Source: Acidobacteriota bacterium
GTDB taxonomy: Bacteria > Acidobacteriota > Terriglobia > Terriglobales > Acidobacteriaceae
NCBI GenBank assembly: GCA_021798235.1
Contig: JAJZMO010000265.1
Span: 1 to 18,840 of the forward strand
DNA: 18,840 bases
Direction: 5' to 3'
Under the pieces are notes generated by a model, which was not told the DNA's origin, searched no databases, and saw nothing but the letters and a program-made list of their open reading frames with translations. Position numbers and translations under genes: made by a program. Positions 1 to 7,077 of the stretch are shown one piece after another (position 1 is the first letter of the stretch; each line of letters begins with the position of its first letter).

Positions 1-2
1 TG

Positions 3-914
3 CAAGCCCTGCTGGCCGCCAAGCTGCTCGGCATTCCCGTGCTGCTGCGCACGGACTCCACGCTGATCGACCGCCCCCGTGGCCGCGCCAAACTCATTGT
101 GAAAAATCTTTTCTTCCGCCTGCTGCGCCCTTTCGTTTTTGGCGTGCTTAGCGTGGGAGAGCAGAACACGGCCTACTGGCGGCACCATCTCGGCGCGGAC
201 GTCCGCATCTACCCGATGCCCTACGCTGTGGACAATGACTTCTTCGTGCAACAGGCTGCGCTGGCCGCGCCGCACCGCGAGCAATTGCGCGCCTCGCTTG
301 GATTGGAGCCGGGGCGTGCGGTCATTCTTTTCGCCGCCAAGCTGCTCGCGCGCAAACGTTGCATCGATCTCGTCGAAGCCTACTTGCTTTCCACGCAAAA
401 CCAGCCTGAGTCCGCCCGCCCCTATCTGCTGATCGCAGGCGATGGCGAGGAGCGCGCAGCGATCGAGGCCCGCATCCGGCAAGCGGGAGCCACGCGCGAG
501 ATTCGCCTGCTCGGCTTTCGCAATCAAACCGAGCTGCCGCCGCTCTACGATCTTTGCGATGTGTTTGTGTTGCCCTCGGTACATGAGCCGTGGGGACTGG
601 CTGTGAATGAAGTGATGGCAGCGGGCCGGGCCGTCCTCGTCAGCGACCAAGTGGGCTGCCAGCCCGATCTGGTCGCTGACGGCGACAATGGCTGCGTCTT
701 CCCCGCCGGAGATATTCCCGCGCTGGCTGCAGCGCTGGGCCGCGTACTGAGTAACCCGCAGACCTGTCGCACCATGGGCGAGCGCAGCCGCGCACGCATC
801 GCGCAGTTTACTTTTGACCATGACATTAAGGGCCTGCTTGCTGCCTTTGCCGATGCAGCCCACTGGAAGCAAAATCGCCACGCCAACGCTGCACACACGG
901 AGAGCCACTCATGA
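3..914 (+). CDS. Glycosyltransferase family 4 (GT-B fold), 5' end outside the window
   Basis: The reading frame is open to the left edge, so the N-terminal acceptor-binding part is missing; 303 residues are visible. The first residues (QALLAAKLLGIPVLLR) already look like the middle of a GT4 N-terminal domain, so the GTG at 39 is not the true start. The C-terminal Rossmann half carries the retaining-GT EX7E motif (HEPWGLAVNEVMAAG, glutamates at visible residues 195 and 203) followed by a nucleotide-sugar-binding stretch ending in a typical 'DGDNGCVFPAGD' segment. Family knowledge: such enzymes transfer a sugar from an NDP-sugar during polysaccharide assembly on the cytoplasmic face. It overlaps the next glycosyltransferase by ATGA, which indicates translational coupling in one operon. 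The donor and acceptor cannot be read from the sequence. Confidence 0.88.
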   Translation, partial: QALLAAKLLGIPVLLRTDSTLIDRPRGRAKLIVKNLFFRLLRPFVFGVLSVGEQNTAYWRHHLGADVRIYPMPYAVDNDFFVQQAALAAPHREQLRASLGLEPGRAVILFAAKLLARKRCIDLVEAYLLSTQNQPESARPYLLIAGDGEERAAIEARIRQAGATREIRLLGFRNQTELPPLYDLCDVFVLPSVHEPWGLAVNEVMAAGRAVLVSDQVGCQPDLVADGDNGCVFPAGDIPALAAALGRVLSNPQTCRTMGERSRARIAQFTFDHDIKGLLAAFADAAHWKQNRHANAAHTESHS

Positions 915-2065
915 GCCGCCCTATTCGCCAGCTGCATGTCATCCGTTCGCTTGCACCGGAGTACGGCGGTCCCGCACAACTTGTGCGCCAGATCGTGGGC
1001 ACCTATCCCAGTCTGGGCATGATTGGTGAGGTCGCCTGTCTGGACGCGCCCGGCTCAAAATTTCTTGAAGGAATTGAATTCCCCGTACATGCGCTGGGGC
1101 CAGCCTGGGGCGTCTACGGATACTCGCCGCGCTGGATTCCCTGGTTGCGCGAGAATCTGCACCACTTCGACGCCGTCATCATCCACGGGATTTGGCAATA
1201 CCAAAGTTGGGGTACCTGGCTGGCCATGCGCGGAAAAACTCCCTACGTGCAGCTCACGCACGGCATGTTGGATCCGTGGTTCAAGCGCCGCTATCCGCTC
1301 AAGCACGTCAAAAAGTGGATTTACTGGGCGTTGGCTGAGTATTGGGTGCTGCGCAACGCGCGCCGCGTGCTTTTCACGTCGAACATTGAGCAAAATCTGG
1401 CACCAGAAAGTTTCTGGCTCCACGAATGGAATGGAGCCGTCGTTCCCTATGGAGCCAAATCGCCGACGGGAGATCCGGCACAGTTGCTGCGCGCGTTTTA
1501 TGAACGTTGTCCAGCTCTGCGCGACCAGCGCTTCATTCTCTATCTGGGCCGCATCCATCCTAAAAAAGGTTGCGACCTGTTGATGGAGGCCTTTCTGTGC
1601 GTGGCCGAACGCGCGCCCTGGCTGCATCTGCTGATGGCGGGGCCGGACCCTACCGGGATGCGCGCCACGTTAGAAGCGCGCATGCGCGCCGCTGGCCTGC
1701 AGCATCGTGTGCACTGGCCTGGCCTGCTGACCGGCGACGCCAAATGGGGATCGTTTCTGGCCAGTGAGGCCTTCATTTTGCCCTCGCATCAGGAGAACTT
1801 CGGCATCGCCGTGGCCGAAGCTCTTGGTTGCAGTCGGCCTGTACTCATCTCCGATCAGGTCAACATCTGGCCAGAGATTCAACAGGACGGCGCAGGCCTC
1901 GTTGCGCCGGATACGCTGGATGGCACCGTGCAGTTGCTCGAAGGCTGGATCGCCTTGAATGCCGAGCAGCGCGCGGCCTTTAACCAGCGCGCCCAGGCCT
2001 GTTTTGACAGACGGTATAACATTGTGAACAACGTTGCGGCGCTGGTGCAGTTCTTTATGCAATAG
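911..2065 (+). CDS. Glycosyltransferase family 4 (exopolysaccharide-type)
   Basis: This complete 384-residue protein starts at an ATG overlapping the previous stop codon; GGAGAG at 899-904 lies six bases upstream and supports the start. The N-terminal half has a GT-B donor/acceptor scaffold with 'VIRSLAPEYGGPAQLVRQIV' and the segment 'THGMLDPWFKRRYPLK', which recurs in GT4 enzymes of bacterial capsule and exopolysaccharide loci. The C-terminal half begins near 'FILYLGRIHPKKGCDLL' and has the EX7E motif 'QENFGIAVAEALG' (E295 and E303). I infer retaining glycosyl transfer in extracellular polysaccharide synthesis. The sugar specificity is not determinable. It sits between another GT4 and a WcaF-like acetyltransferase, which supports a polysaccharide role. 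Confidence 0.9.
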   Translation: MSRPIRQLHVIRSLAPEYGGPAQLVRQIVGTYPSLGMIGEVACLDAPGSKFLEGIEFPVHALGPAWGVYGYSPRWIPWLRENLHHFDAVIIHGIWQYQSWGTWLAMRGKTPYVQLTHGMLDPWFKRRYPLKHVKKWIYWALAEYWVLRNARRVLFTSNIEQNLAPESFWLHEWNGAVVPYGAKSPTGDPAQLLRAFYERCPALRDQRFILYLGRIHPKKGCDLLMEAFLCVAERAPWLHLLMAGPDPTGMRATLEARMRAAGLQHRVHWPGLLTGDAKWGSFLASEAFILPSHQENFGIAVAEALGCSRPVLISDQVNIWPEIQQDGAGLVAPDTLDGTVQLLEGWIALNAEQRAAFNQRAQACFDRRYNIVNNVAALVQFFMQ

Positions 2066-2104
2066 CTTCCGCGACTGTATGCGCAGCAATCCAGGGTGGA
2101 ACCG

Positions 2105-2686
2105 ATGCAGACGGAGAAGATTAGCGCAGCCGCAACAGCACCCCACTCCAGCGACCCGTATTTAACCTCGCCCTATTCGCTGGGCAACCGCATTCGCCGC
2201 CAGCTTTGGAATACATGCTGGGCGCTGTTGTTTCGGCCCTCGCCGCGGCTGGCCTTTGGCTGGCGCGCGCTGTTGCTGCGGCTCTTTGGAGCCAGACTTG
2301 GCCCCGGCTGCCACATTTATCCGCAGGCGCGCATCTGGGCACCGTGGAATTTGGAATGTGAAGAGGCCGTGCTCATTGGCGATCGTGCTGACTTGAACAA
2401 CCACGCGCCGCTCTATCTGGCCTCGCACGCCGTCATCTCACAGGATGCCTTCGTCAGCAACGCCACCCACGACTACAACGATCCAGCCTTCCCCGTCGTC
2501 TCCTGCTCGATGCGCATTGGTCGCTATGCCTGGGTCGCGGCGCGGGCCTGTGTTGCCCCCGGAGCGGACTTGGGGGATGGCTCGATTCTCGGCATGGGAT
2601 CCGTGGCCACGCGGGCGCTGGAGCCGTGGAGTGTGTACGCGGGCGCTCCGGCCAAAAAGGTCAAAGACCGCCCGCGCTTTGCCTGA
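2105..2686 (+). CDS. WcaF-like hexapeptide-repeat acetyltransferase
   Basis: A 193-residue left-handed beta-helix acyltransferase of the WcaF/NodL/LacA type. Hexapeptide turns run from 'LGARLGPGCHIYPQARIWAP' to 'GAPAKKVK', and the likely catalytic histidine lies in 'ATHDYNDP' (H122). Family members use acetyl-CoA to O-acetylate a sugar, for example fucose in colanic acid. I chose the ATG at 2105 because GGGTGGA lies about four bases upstream; the in-frame GTG at 2096 has no such site. It follows the second glycosyltransferase after 39 bases and probably shares its transcript, so I infer modification of the same polysaccharide. The residues before about 45 carry no repeat and contain a hydrophobic stretch (WNTCWALLF) common in this subfamily. 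Confidence 0.85.
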   Translation: MQTEKISAAATAPHSSDPYLTSPYSLGNRIRRQLWNTCWALLFRPSPRLAFGWRALLLRLFGARLGPGCHIYPQARIWAPWNLECEEAVLIGDRADLNNHAPLYLASHAVISQDAFVSNATHDYNDPAFPVVSCSMRIGRYAWVAARACVAPGADLGDGSILGMGSVATRALEPWSVYAGAPAKKVKDRPRFA

Positions 2687-2705
2687 GTTCGGGATTGCGA
2701 TTGGT

Positions 2706-2719
2706 TCCGCGAGCGCGGA
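2706..2719. terminator. Weak hairpin between convergent genes
   Basis: TCCGC (2706-2710), loop GAGC, GCGGA (2715-2719) form a short GC-rich hairpin between the converging acetyltransferase and kinase genes, eight bases beyond the kinase stop codon. There is no U-tract on either strand, so it is at best a weak terminator or mRNA 3'-end structure. Confidence 0.2.
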
Positions 2720-2726
2720 GAAATTC

Positions 2727-3668
2727 TCAACGAGTGCAGAGGCTCTCTGCGGCGACAAGCTTTTGTTGCGCACGCCAAACAGCGCCCAGCGCAGCGTCAA
2801 TGGATTCCGTGTGTACCACGACATGGGGGATTTCCCGCTGAACAACCGCCAACAGCGCCGATCGCATTGGGGCTACATGGCTCACGATGCTCCCGGTAAA
2901 GGCCAGTTGGAGACAGGCAGGGGTGGCGTTTGCTGACGCTTGAATTTTTTTCAGAGCGAAGAGAGCCATCTCTCCCAACTCCGTACCCGCTTCCTGAAGC
3001 ACCTGCAAAGCGACAGCATCCTGCTCTGCCGCACAGGCGGCCACCGCGCGCGCCAAGCGGGAAAAGTCTGGCCCCGGCAGTCGATTGCCCAGATCAATGA
3101 GTTCCGCAAAGGATTGGATATGCCACTGCTCCAATATTTTTGCGTAGAGCGAGGTTTGTATGCCGCGATCCATCGCAGCCAAAGTGGCGCGAACGGCCTG
3201 CAGGCCAATTCTGTACCCGGAGCCTTCATCCGACAAAACAGGCCCCCATCCCCCCAGATGAAAGACTTCGCCAGCGGGGGTGCGGCCCACCACATTCGAG
3301 CCGGTTCCGGCGATGACCAGAACCCCAGGCTCCCCACGGAAGGCGCCGTCCAGGGCAATATCCTCATCCCCGCAGACGGCAATCTGACCGGAGAGTCTCT
3401 CCTCCAGTGCATGACGCGTCCATTGTTCAATTGCGGGGACGGTGTTGCCGGACAGTCCGATGCAAGTGCTGGCGATGGCGCGCAAGGCAATGCCGGATTG
3501 CTGGGACAAGCTGGATAAGAGAGCATCCAGGTTCTTGGCGGCTTCCTGTTGGCTGACTCGTGTGATTTTGATGGAGCCAGACTCAGCGCGGGCGAGAACG
3601 GAAGTGGGACTTGCCAAAACTCCGGTAATTTTTGTTCCGCCTGCGTCAATTCCCAAACAATATGTCAT
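2727..3668 (-). CDS. BadF/BadG-type ATPase, probable N-acetylglucosamine kinase
   Basis: This 313-residue protein starts with MTYCLGIDAGGTKITGVL, the phosphate-1 loop of the ASKHA (actin/hexokinase/Hsp70) fold with D8. It continues with a phosphate-2/adenosine region 'AGTGSN' (120-125) and 'GGWGPVLSDEGSGYRIG' (139-155), which is characteristic of the NAGK/BadF/BadG/BcrA/BcrD family; D101 or D103 is the likely catalytic base. I infer phosphorylation of GlcNAc or a related amino sugar in the cytoplasm. The frame is open far upstream (to about 4184), but that part overlaps the opposite-strand hydrolase and shows no domain, so the ATG at 3668 directly before the phosphate loop is the start. The Shine-Dalgarno site is weak. 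Divergence from a secreted hexosaminidase supports amino-sugar salvage. Alternative: a glucosamine kinase or another BadF-type kinase. Confidence 0.82.
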   Translation of the reverse strand: MTYCLGIDAGGTKITGVLASPTSVLARAESGSIKITRVSQQEAAKNLDALLSSLSQQSGIALRAIASTCIGLSGNTVPAIEQWTRHALEERLSGQIAVCGDEDIALDGAFRGEPGVLVIAGTGSNVVGRTPAGEVFHLGGWGPVLSDEGSGYRIGLQAVRATLAAMDRGIQTSLYAKILEQWHIQSFAELIDLGNRLPGPDFSRLARAVAACAAEQDAVALQVLQEAGTELGEMALFALKKIQASANATPACLQLAFTGSIVSHVAPMRSALLAVVQREIPHVVVHTESIDAALGAVWRAQQKLVAAESLCTR

Positions 3669-3788
3669 AGATGAAGACCGCCGCTTCTTGCCGAATTTGG
3701 ATATGGGACCCACCCCTACGATGAAAGCACAAGGCAGCCCGGTTGGAAAATTCTCCTTGTCCCATTCTACAATTCCTGTCCGCATGAC

Positions 3789-3794
3789 TATACT
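3789..3794 (+). promoter_or_regulatory. Candidate -10 box for the hexosaminidase gene
   Basis: TATACT (one mismatch to TATAAT) lies 38 bases before the chosen start in the 163-base divergent spacer 3669-3831. The matching -35 region is poor (around TTCTAC at 3765). An imperfect 12-bp palindrome, GGAAAATTCTCC at 3745-3756, lies upstream. No clear promoter for the kinase was seen on the other strand. Confidence 0.25.
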
Positions 3795-3831
3795 TTTTTG
3801 TGGTGTTGATTTGGGGGGAGGGTTGACGGTG

Positions 3832-5982
3832 ATGATTCGTAGCGTTGGGTCAAGGTGCGTTGGGCTGTGGTGCTGTGGAGCCGTTCTGAGTCTTGGCTTC
3901 GTTGTGGCGAGCGTGGTTCCATCCAGGGCGGAGACGAAGATAGGCGCAGCATTAACAGCCGTGCCGCAATCGTCAGCGCCGGTTTCAGCGGCACTTGTCC
4001 CCATGCCGAAAGAACTGCACTGGGGCGGAGTGCTAGCGCTGCACCCGAGCACTTGCGCGGTGGCGGTGCAAAACGCTGAAGACGCCTTTGCTGCACAGAC
4101 ACTGACGGACTCCATCAAGCAGCGGGGAGCTACCTGTCGCGTTGTGCATGCGCCGACAGCGCCCATTGTCCTATTGCGGAGCAACGTGCCTGCGGCGCAG
4201 CGGATTTTGCATCGAGCGCAGATGACGCTTACGCCAGCAATGCACGATGAGGGGTATGTGCTGATCCCTCAAGATGGTCGGCTGTATGCAATTGCGACAA
4301 CAGCTGCGGGCTTGTTTTATTCGGCGCAGACGATGCGTCAATTGCTGGCCGGGCAGGGAAGGGCCCTCTCCCTACACTTGGCCACGATTCGAGATTGGCC
4401 CACCATGCGCTACCGTGGCTTTGGGGATGATCTTTCGCGGGGTCCGTTTCCCACGCTGGACTATCAAAAGAAACAGATTCGCACCTTTGCTGCCTACAAA
4501 CTCAATCTGTACTCTCCTTATTTTGAAAACACGTTACAGTTGAAAGCCACGCCGCTGGCTGCGCCTCCGGGAGCAGCGCTGTCTCCACAAGATGTGGCGG
4601 AACTGGTTGCCTACGCGCAGCAATACCACATCACGATTATTCCGGATCAGGAATCCTTTGGGCACCTGCACCACACGCTGCTGGTTGAACAATACGCAAC
4701 CCTGGCGGAAACGCCGCACGGCAGTGTGTTGGCGCCAGGACAGGCAGGGTCGCTGCCGTTAATCTCCGCATGGTTCACGCAAATTGCGCAGGAGTTTCCT
4801 AGCCCCTTTTTGCACATCGGTGCCGATGAAACCTTTGACTTGGGCGCAGGACAGACTGCGCCCGAAGTCGCCAAATATGGATTGGGCAAGGTGTACATTG
4901 ATTTTGTCCATCAGATCTACAACACGTTGCAGCCGCTGCATCGCCAGTTATTGTTTTGGGGAGATGTGGCGATGAACTCGCCGGAGTTGGTCAAGACACT
5001 GCCGAAGAATATGATTGCGGTCGCCTGGAAGTACTCACCCCAGCCGCAAGGATATGACGCGTGGATCACGCCCTTTACGAACGCGGGCATGGAGACATGG
5101 GTGGCCCCCGGCGTTTCGAACTGGCGTGAGGTCTATCCAGACAATGACGCTGCGCTACAAAACATTCAACGCTTTGTGGCCGACGGCCAGCGCTTGGGAA
5201 CTACTGGCGAGTTAAATACGGCTTGGAATGATGATGGGGAAGGCCTATTTGCGCAGGATTGGTATGGGGTATTGTTCGGTGCCGCCGCAGGCTGGCAGCA
5301 GGGAAGCAGCGATCCTGTGGTCTTTGAACACAACTATGGCCAAGTCTTCCATAACGATACAACCGGAGAAGTGAATCAGGCGCAGTTGGAACTGATGGCT
5401 GCGTATCAAAGCCTGACCAAAGTTGGGTTGAATTGGGACACAGACGCATTGTTTTGGATGGATCCCTGGACGCCGCAGGGACGCGAGGTGACCAAAAAAA
5501 TATTGCCTGTAACCCACGAGATGCGCATCCATGCAGAAAATGCGCTGGCGCAAATTCTGCTGGCAAAGCAGCAAAAGAATTTGCGCAATACCGATGCTCT
5601 GGATGCCATGGAGCTGGGCGCGCGCAGGCTGGATTTTATTGGACAAAAATTTCAGCAATCCCAAGAAATGATCGATGAGTATGCAACCATGCGCGCAGAG
5701 GTGGGAAATACTTCCAAAGCAGAAGATCTACAGCGGCTGGGAGCGACCCTGTCAGGGATGAATGGGCAGTGTCAGGACCTGCGGGATGGATATGGACTCT
5801 TGCGCGATCTGTATCGGCAGGCATGGCTGCGGGAGAATCGGCCCTACTGGTTGGACAATGTGACGGCTCGGTATGACATGAGCATGCAGTTGTGGATCAA
5901 GCGGGGCATGCAGATTCGCTCCACGTTGGATGCGTATTGGCAGACCCATACATTGCAGGGCATGCCGATTCCGCAGCAGTAA
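3832..5982 (+). CDS. Secreted beta-N-acetylhexosaminidase-like glycoside hydrolase (GH20)
   Basis: A 716-residue protein with a Sec signal peptide (MIRS...hydrophobic core...VVPSRA, cleavage likely after A33). A GH20b-like N-terminal domain follows, opening with 'LVPMPKELHWGG', then a TIM barrel starting at 'YRGFGDDLSRG'. The barrel contains 'PDQESFGH' (271-278) and the GH20 catalytic Asp-Glu pair in 'HIGADETFDLG' (D332, E333). GH20 enzymes cleave terminal beta-linked GlcNAc/GalNAc by substrate-assisted catalysis. The last 250 residues are helical and not assigned. The frame is open upstream to 3442, but the ATG at 3832 gives the signal peptide and has a purine-rich GGGGGGAGGG about ten bases upstream. 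It is divergent from a GlcNAc-kinase-like gene. Substrate (chitin, peptidoglycan fragments or glycoprotein) is unknown. Confidence 0.85.
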   Translation: MIRSVGSRCVGLWCCGAVLSLGFVVASVVPSRAETKIGAALTAVPQSSAPVSAALVPMPKELHWGGVLALHPSTCAVAVQNAEDAFAAQTLTDSIKQRGATCRVVHAPTAPIVLLRSNVPAAQRILHRAQMTLTPAMHDEGYVLIPQDGRLYAIATTAAGLFYSAQTMRQLLAGQGRALSLHLATIRDWPTMRYRGFGDDLSRGPFPTLDYQKKQIRTFAAYKLNLYSPYFENTLQLKATPLAAPPGAALSPQDVAELVAYAQQYHITIIPDQESFGHLHHTLLVEQYATLAETPHGSVLAPGQAGSLPLISAWFTQIAQEFPSPFLHIGADETFDLGAGQTAPEVAKYGLGKVYIDFVHQIYNTLQPLHRQLLFWGDVAMNSPELVKTLPKNMIAVAWKYSPQPQGYDAWITPFTNAGMETWVAPGVSNWREVYPDNDAALQNIQRFVADGQRLGTTGELNTAWNDDGEGLFAQDWYGVLFGAAAGWQQGSSDPVVFEHNYGQVFHNDTTGEVNQAQLELMAAYQSLTKVGLNWDTDALFWMDPWTPQGREVTKKILPVTHEMRIHAENALAQILLAKQQKNLRNTDALDAMELGARRLDFIGQKFQQSQEMIDEYATMRAEVGNTSKAEDLQRLGATLSGMNGQCQDLRDGYGLLRDLYRQAWLRENRPYWLDNVTARYDMSMQLWIKRGMQIRSTLDAYWQTHTLQGMPIPQQ

Positions 5983-5994
5983 AGCGCGGTGCTT

Positions 5995-6031
5995 GAGGCA
6001 GCTCGTGGTCCCCAGGGCTGTGAGCCGCCTC
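5995..6031. terminator. Long-stem inverted repeat between convergent genes
   Basis: GAGGCAGCTC (5995-6004) pairs with GAGCCGCCTC (6022-6031) at nine of ten positions around a 17-base loop. It lies just after the hydrolase stop and immediately before the end of the SCO-like gene, in a 48-base convergent spacer. No U-run follows on either strand. It probably marks or protects both transcript ends as a bidirectional terminator-like structure. Confidence 0.38.
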
Positions 6032-6900
6032 TAAGGATGCGACGTGTTTCTCTGGCTGGCCGGGGTGCGTGTCAGCAGGAAGATCATGCCCACAATCGCA
6101 AATATCGTGAACAGGCCCGCAATGCTCATGATGCGCAAAATCGAAACTGTGTATTTTCCGGTGCTGGGGCTGTAGTTGCAGCAGTACAGAAGAACCAAAT
6201 CGCTGAAGCTGCCGATTTTTTCCCCGGAAGCATCGATCAAGGCCATGCGCAGATCGCGGGACTGATAGGTGATGCCCGAAAGATATTTGGAGAGCTGCCC
6301 GTTGGGTGTGACGACAAAGATTGCGCTGGAATGCGCAAACTGAGTCATGGCTCCGTCTGGCCCAGGAACGCGCACATAGTGGAAGCCCACCGCGCGCGTC
6401 AGGGCATCAATGGAGGGCTGCTGCCCGGTCAGGAAGTGGACTCCGGCGGTGTTCTGAGTTGCGAGCATCTGCAAAAAATCCTGCTGCTGTGTCGCGGCAG
6501 CCGCAGCGGTGTCTGCCGGATCGAAGCTCACAACCAGAACGTCATAATCCTTGCCGACGGAAAATCCAGTTTGCTTCAAGGCTTCTGCCATGCCGCGCAG
6601 TACTTGAGGGCAGAGCAGGCCGCAGTGAAAGTACACCAAAGCCAGCACAACGGGCCTATGGGTGAAGTAGGTTCCCAAAGGGTGCGCCGCTCCCGTGCTG
6701 TCATAAAAGGGCATGGATAGCGGCAATTGGGAGCCTAGATTTTGATCAATGCCAGCATGCTGCAAATATGCGGGAAGCTGAGACGAGGGAACGGAGGCTT
6801 TCGACGCTCCTCCCATGGAGTTGGAAAGTTGGGCATGGAGCAAGGGGGCGGCCCCCAGGCACAGTACAATGAGGAGGACGGCTCTTCCGTACCGCTCCAT
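6031..6900 (-). CDS. SCO1/SenC/PrrC-like protein with C-terminal membrane anchor
   Basis: This 289-residue protein has an N-terminal signal sequence (MERYGRAVLLIVLCLGAAPLLHAQ). A thioredoxin-like fold follows, with the SCO CxxxC motif 'FHCGLLCP' (C93, C97) and the third copper-ligand histidine H190 in 'QFAHSSAIFVV'. A C-terminal transmembrane helix spans about 255-277. SCO proteins deliver copper to, or reduce, the CuA site of cytochrome oxidase; some act as periplasmic thiol reductases. The segment 'LLYCCNYSPSTGKYTVSILR' before the helix resembles SCO proteins of oxidase clusters. No oxidase gene is nearby; instead it is divergent from an iron-transport operon, where related loci often encode thioredoxin-like proteins. 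I chose ATG 6900 for its signal peptide. The GTG codons at 6924 and 7002 would bury that peptide. The ribosome-binding site is poor. Confidence 0.85.
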   Translation of the reverse strand: MERYGRAVLLIVLCLGAAPLLHAQLSNSMGGASKASVPSSQLPAYLQHAGIDQNLGSQLPLSMPFYDSTGAAHPLGTYFTHRPVVLALVYFHCGLLCPQVLRGMAEALKQTGFSVGKDYDVLVVSFDPADTAAAAATQQQDFLQMLATQNTAGVHFLTGQQPSIDALTRAVGFHYVRVPGPDGAMTQFAHSSAIFVVTPNGQLSKYLSGITYQSRDLRMALIDASGEKIGSFSDLVLLYCCNYSPSTGKYTVSILRIMSIAGLFTIFAIVGMIFLLTRTPASQRNTSHP

Positions 6901-7022
6901 CGAGTTGCGTCGCGTCGGATTCACCCTTAAGGATACAGCAGCCTGCGCCGTCGCGGGCAGCCCCGCAGACTTGGCGTTCCTTGCGTCGCTGCTCAAGGGC
7001 ACTCATTTCCAGGGGGTGCTAA

Positions 7023-7051
7023 TTGACGACCAATTTGGTCGCATATAGAAT
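7023..7051 (+). promoter_or_regulatory. Sigma70-like promoter of the FTR1 operon
   Basis: TTGACG (7023-7028), a 17-base spacer and TAGAAT (7046-7051) match the sigma70 consensus at five of six positions in each box with ideal spacing. The FTR1 start codon is at 7078, leaving a short leader of about 20 bases with GGCGAG upstream of the ATG. Confidence 0.6.
7027..7041. promoter_or_regulatory. Perfect 15-bp palindrome in the FTR1 promoter (candidate operator)
   Basis: CGACCAATTTGGTCG is a perfect 7-1-7 inverted repeat. It overlaps the last two bases of the -35 box and most of the spacer, stopping four bases before the -10 box. This is a classic place for a dimeric repressor to block RNA polymerase. 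The regulator is unknown; the sequence does not match the Fur consensus. Confidence 0.55.
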
Positions 7052-7077
7052 CAAGCCTGAGGACGGCGAGTCAATTC

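Noticed and set aside
3442..3831. N-terminal extension of the hexosaminidase
   Set aside because: It would run antisense through the kinase and bury a good signal peptide that begins at 3832.
3669..4184. N-terminal extension of the kinase
   Set aside because: The frame stays open, but the extra residues overlap the hydrolase on the other strand and precede the phosphate loop that normally starts the family.
6901..7002. GTG start at 7002 for the SCO-like protein
   Set aside because: It would place 34 polar residues before the signal peptide; ATG 6900 is more likely although its ribosome-binding site is weak.
7023..7051. Fur box at the FTR1 promoter
   Set aside because: The palindrome CGACCAATTTGGTCG does not match the Fur consensus of GATAAT-type hexamers, so naming Fur would be unsupported.
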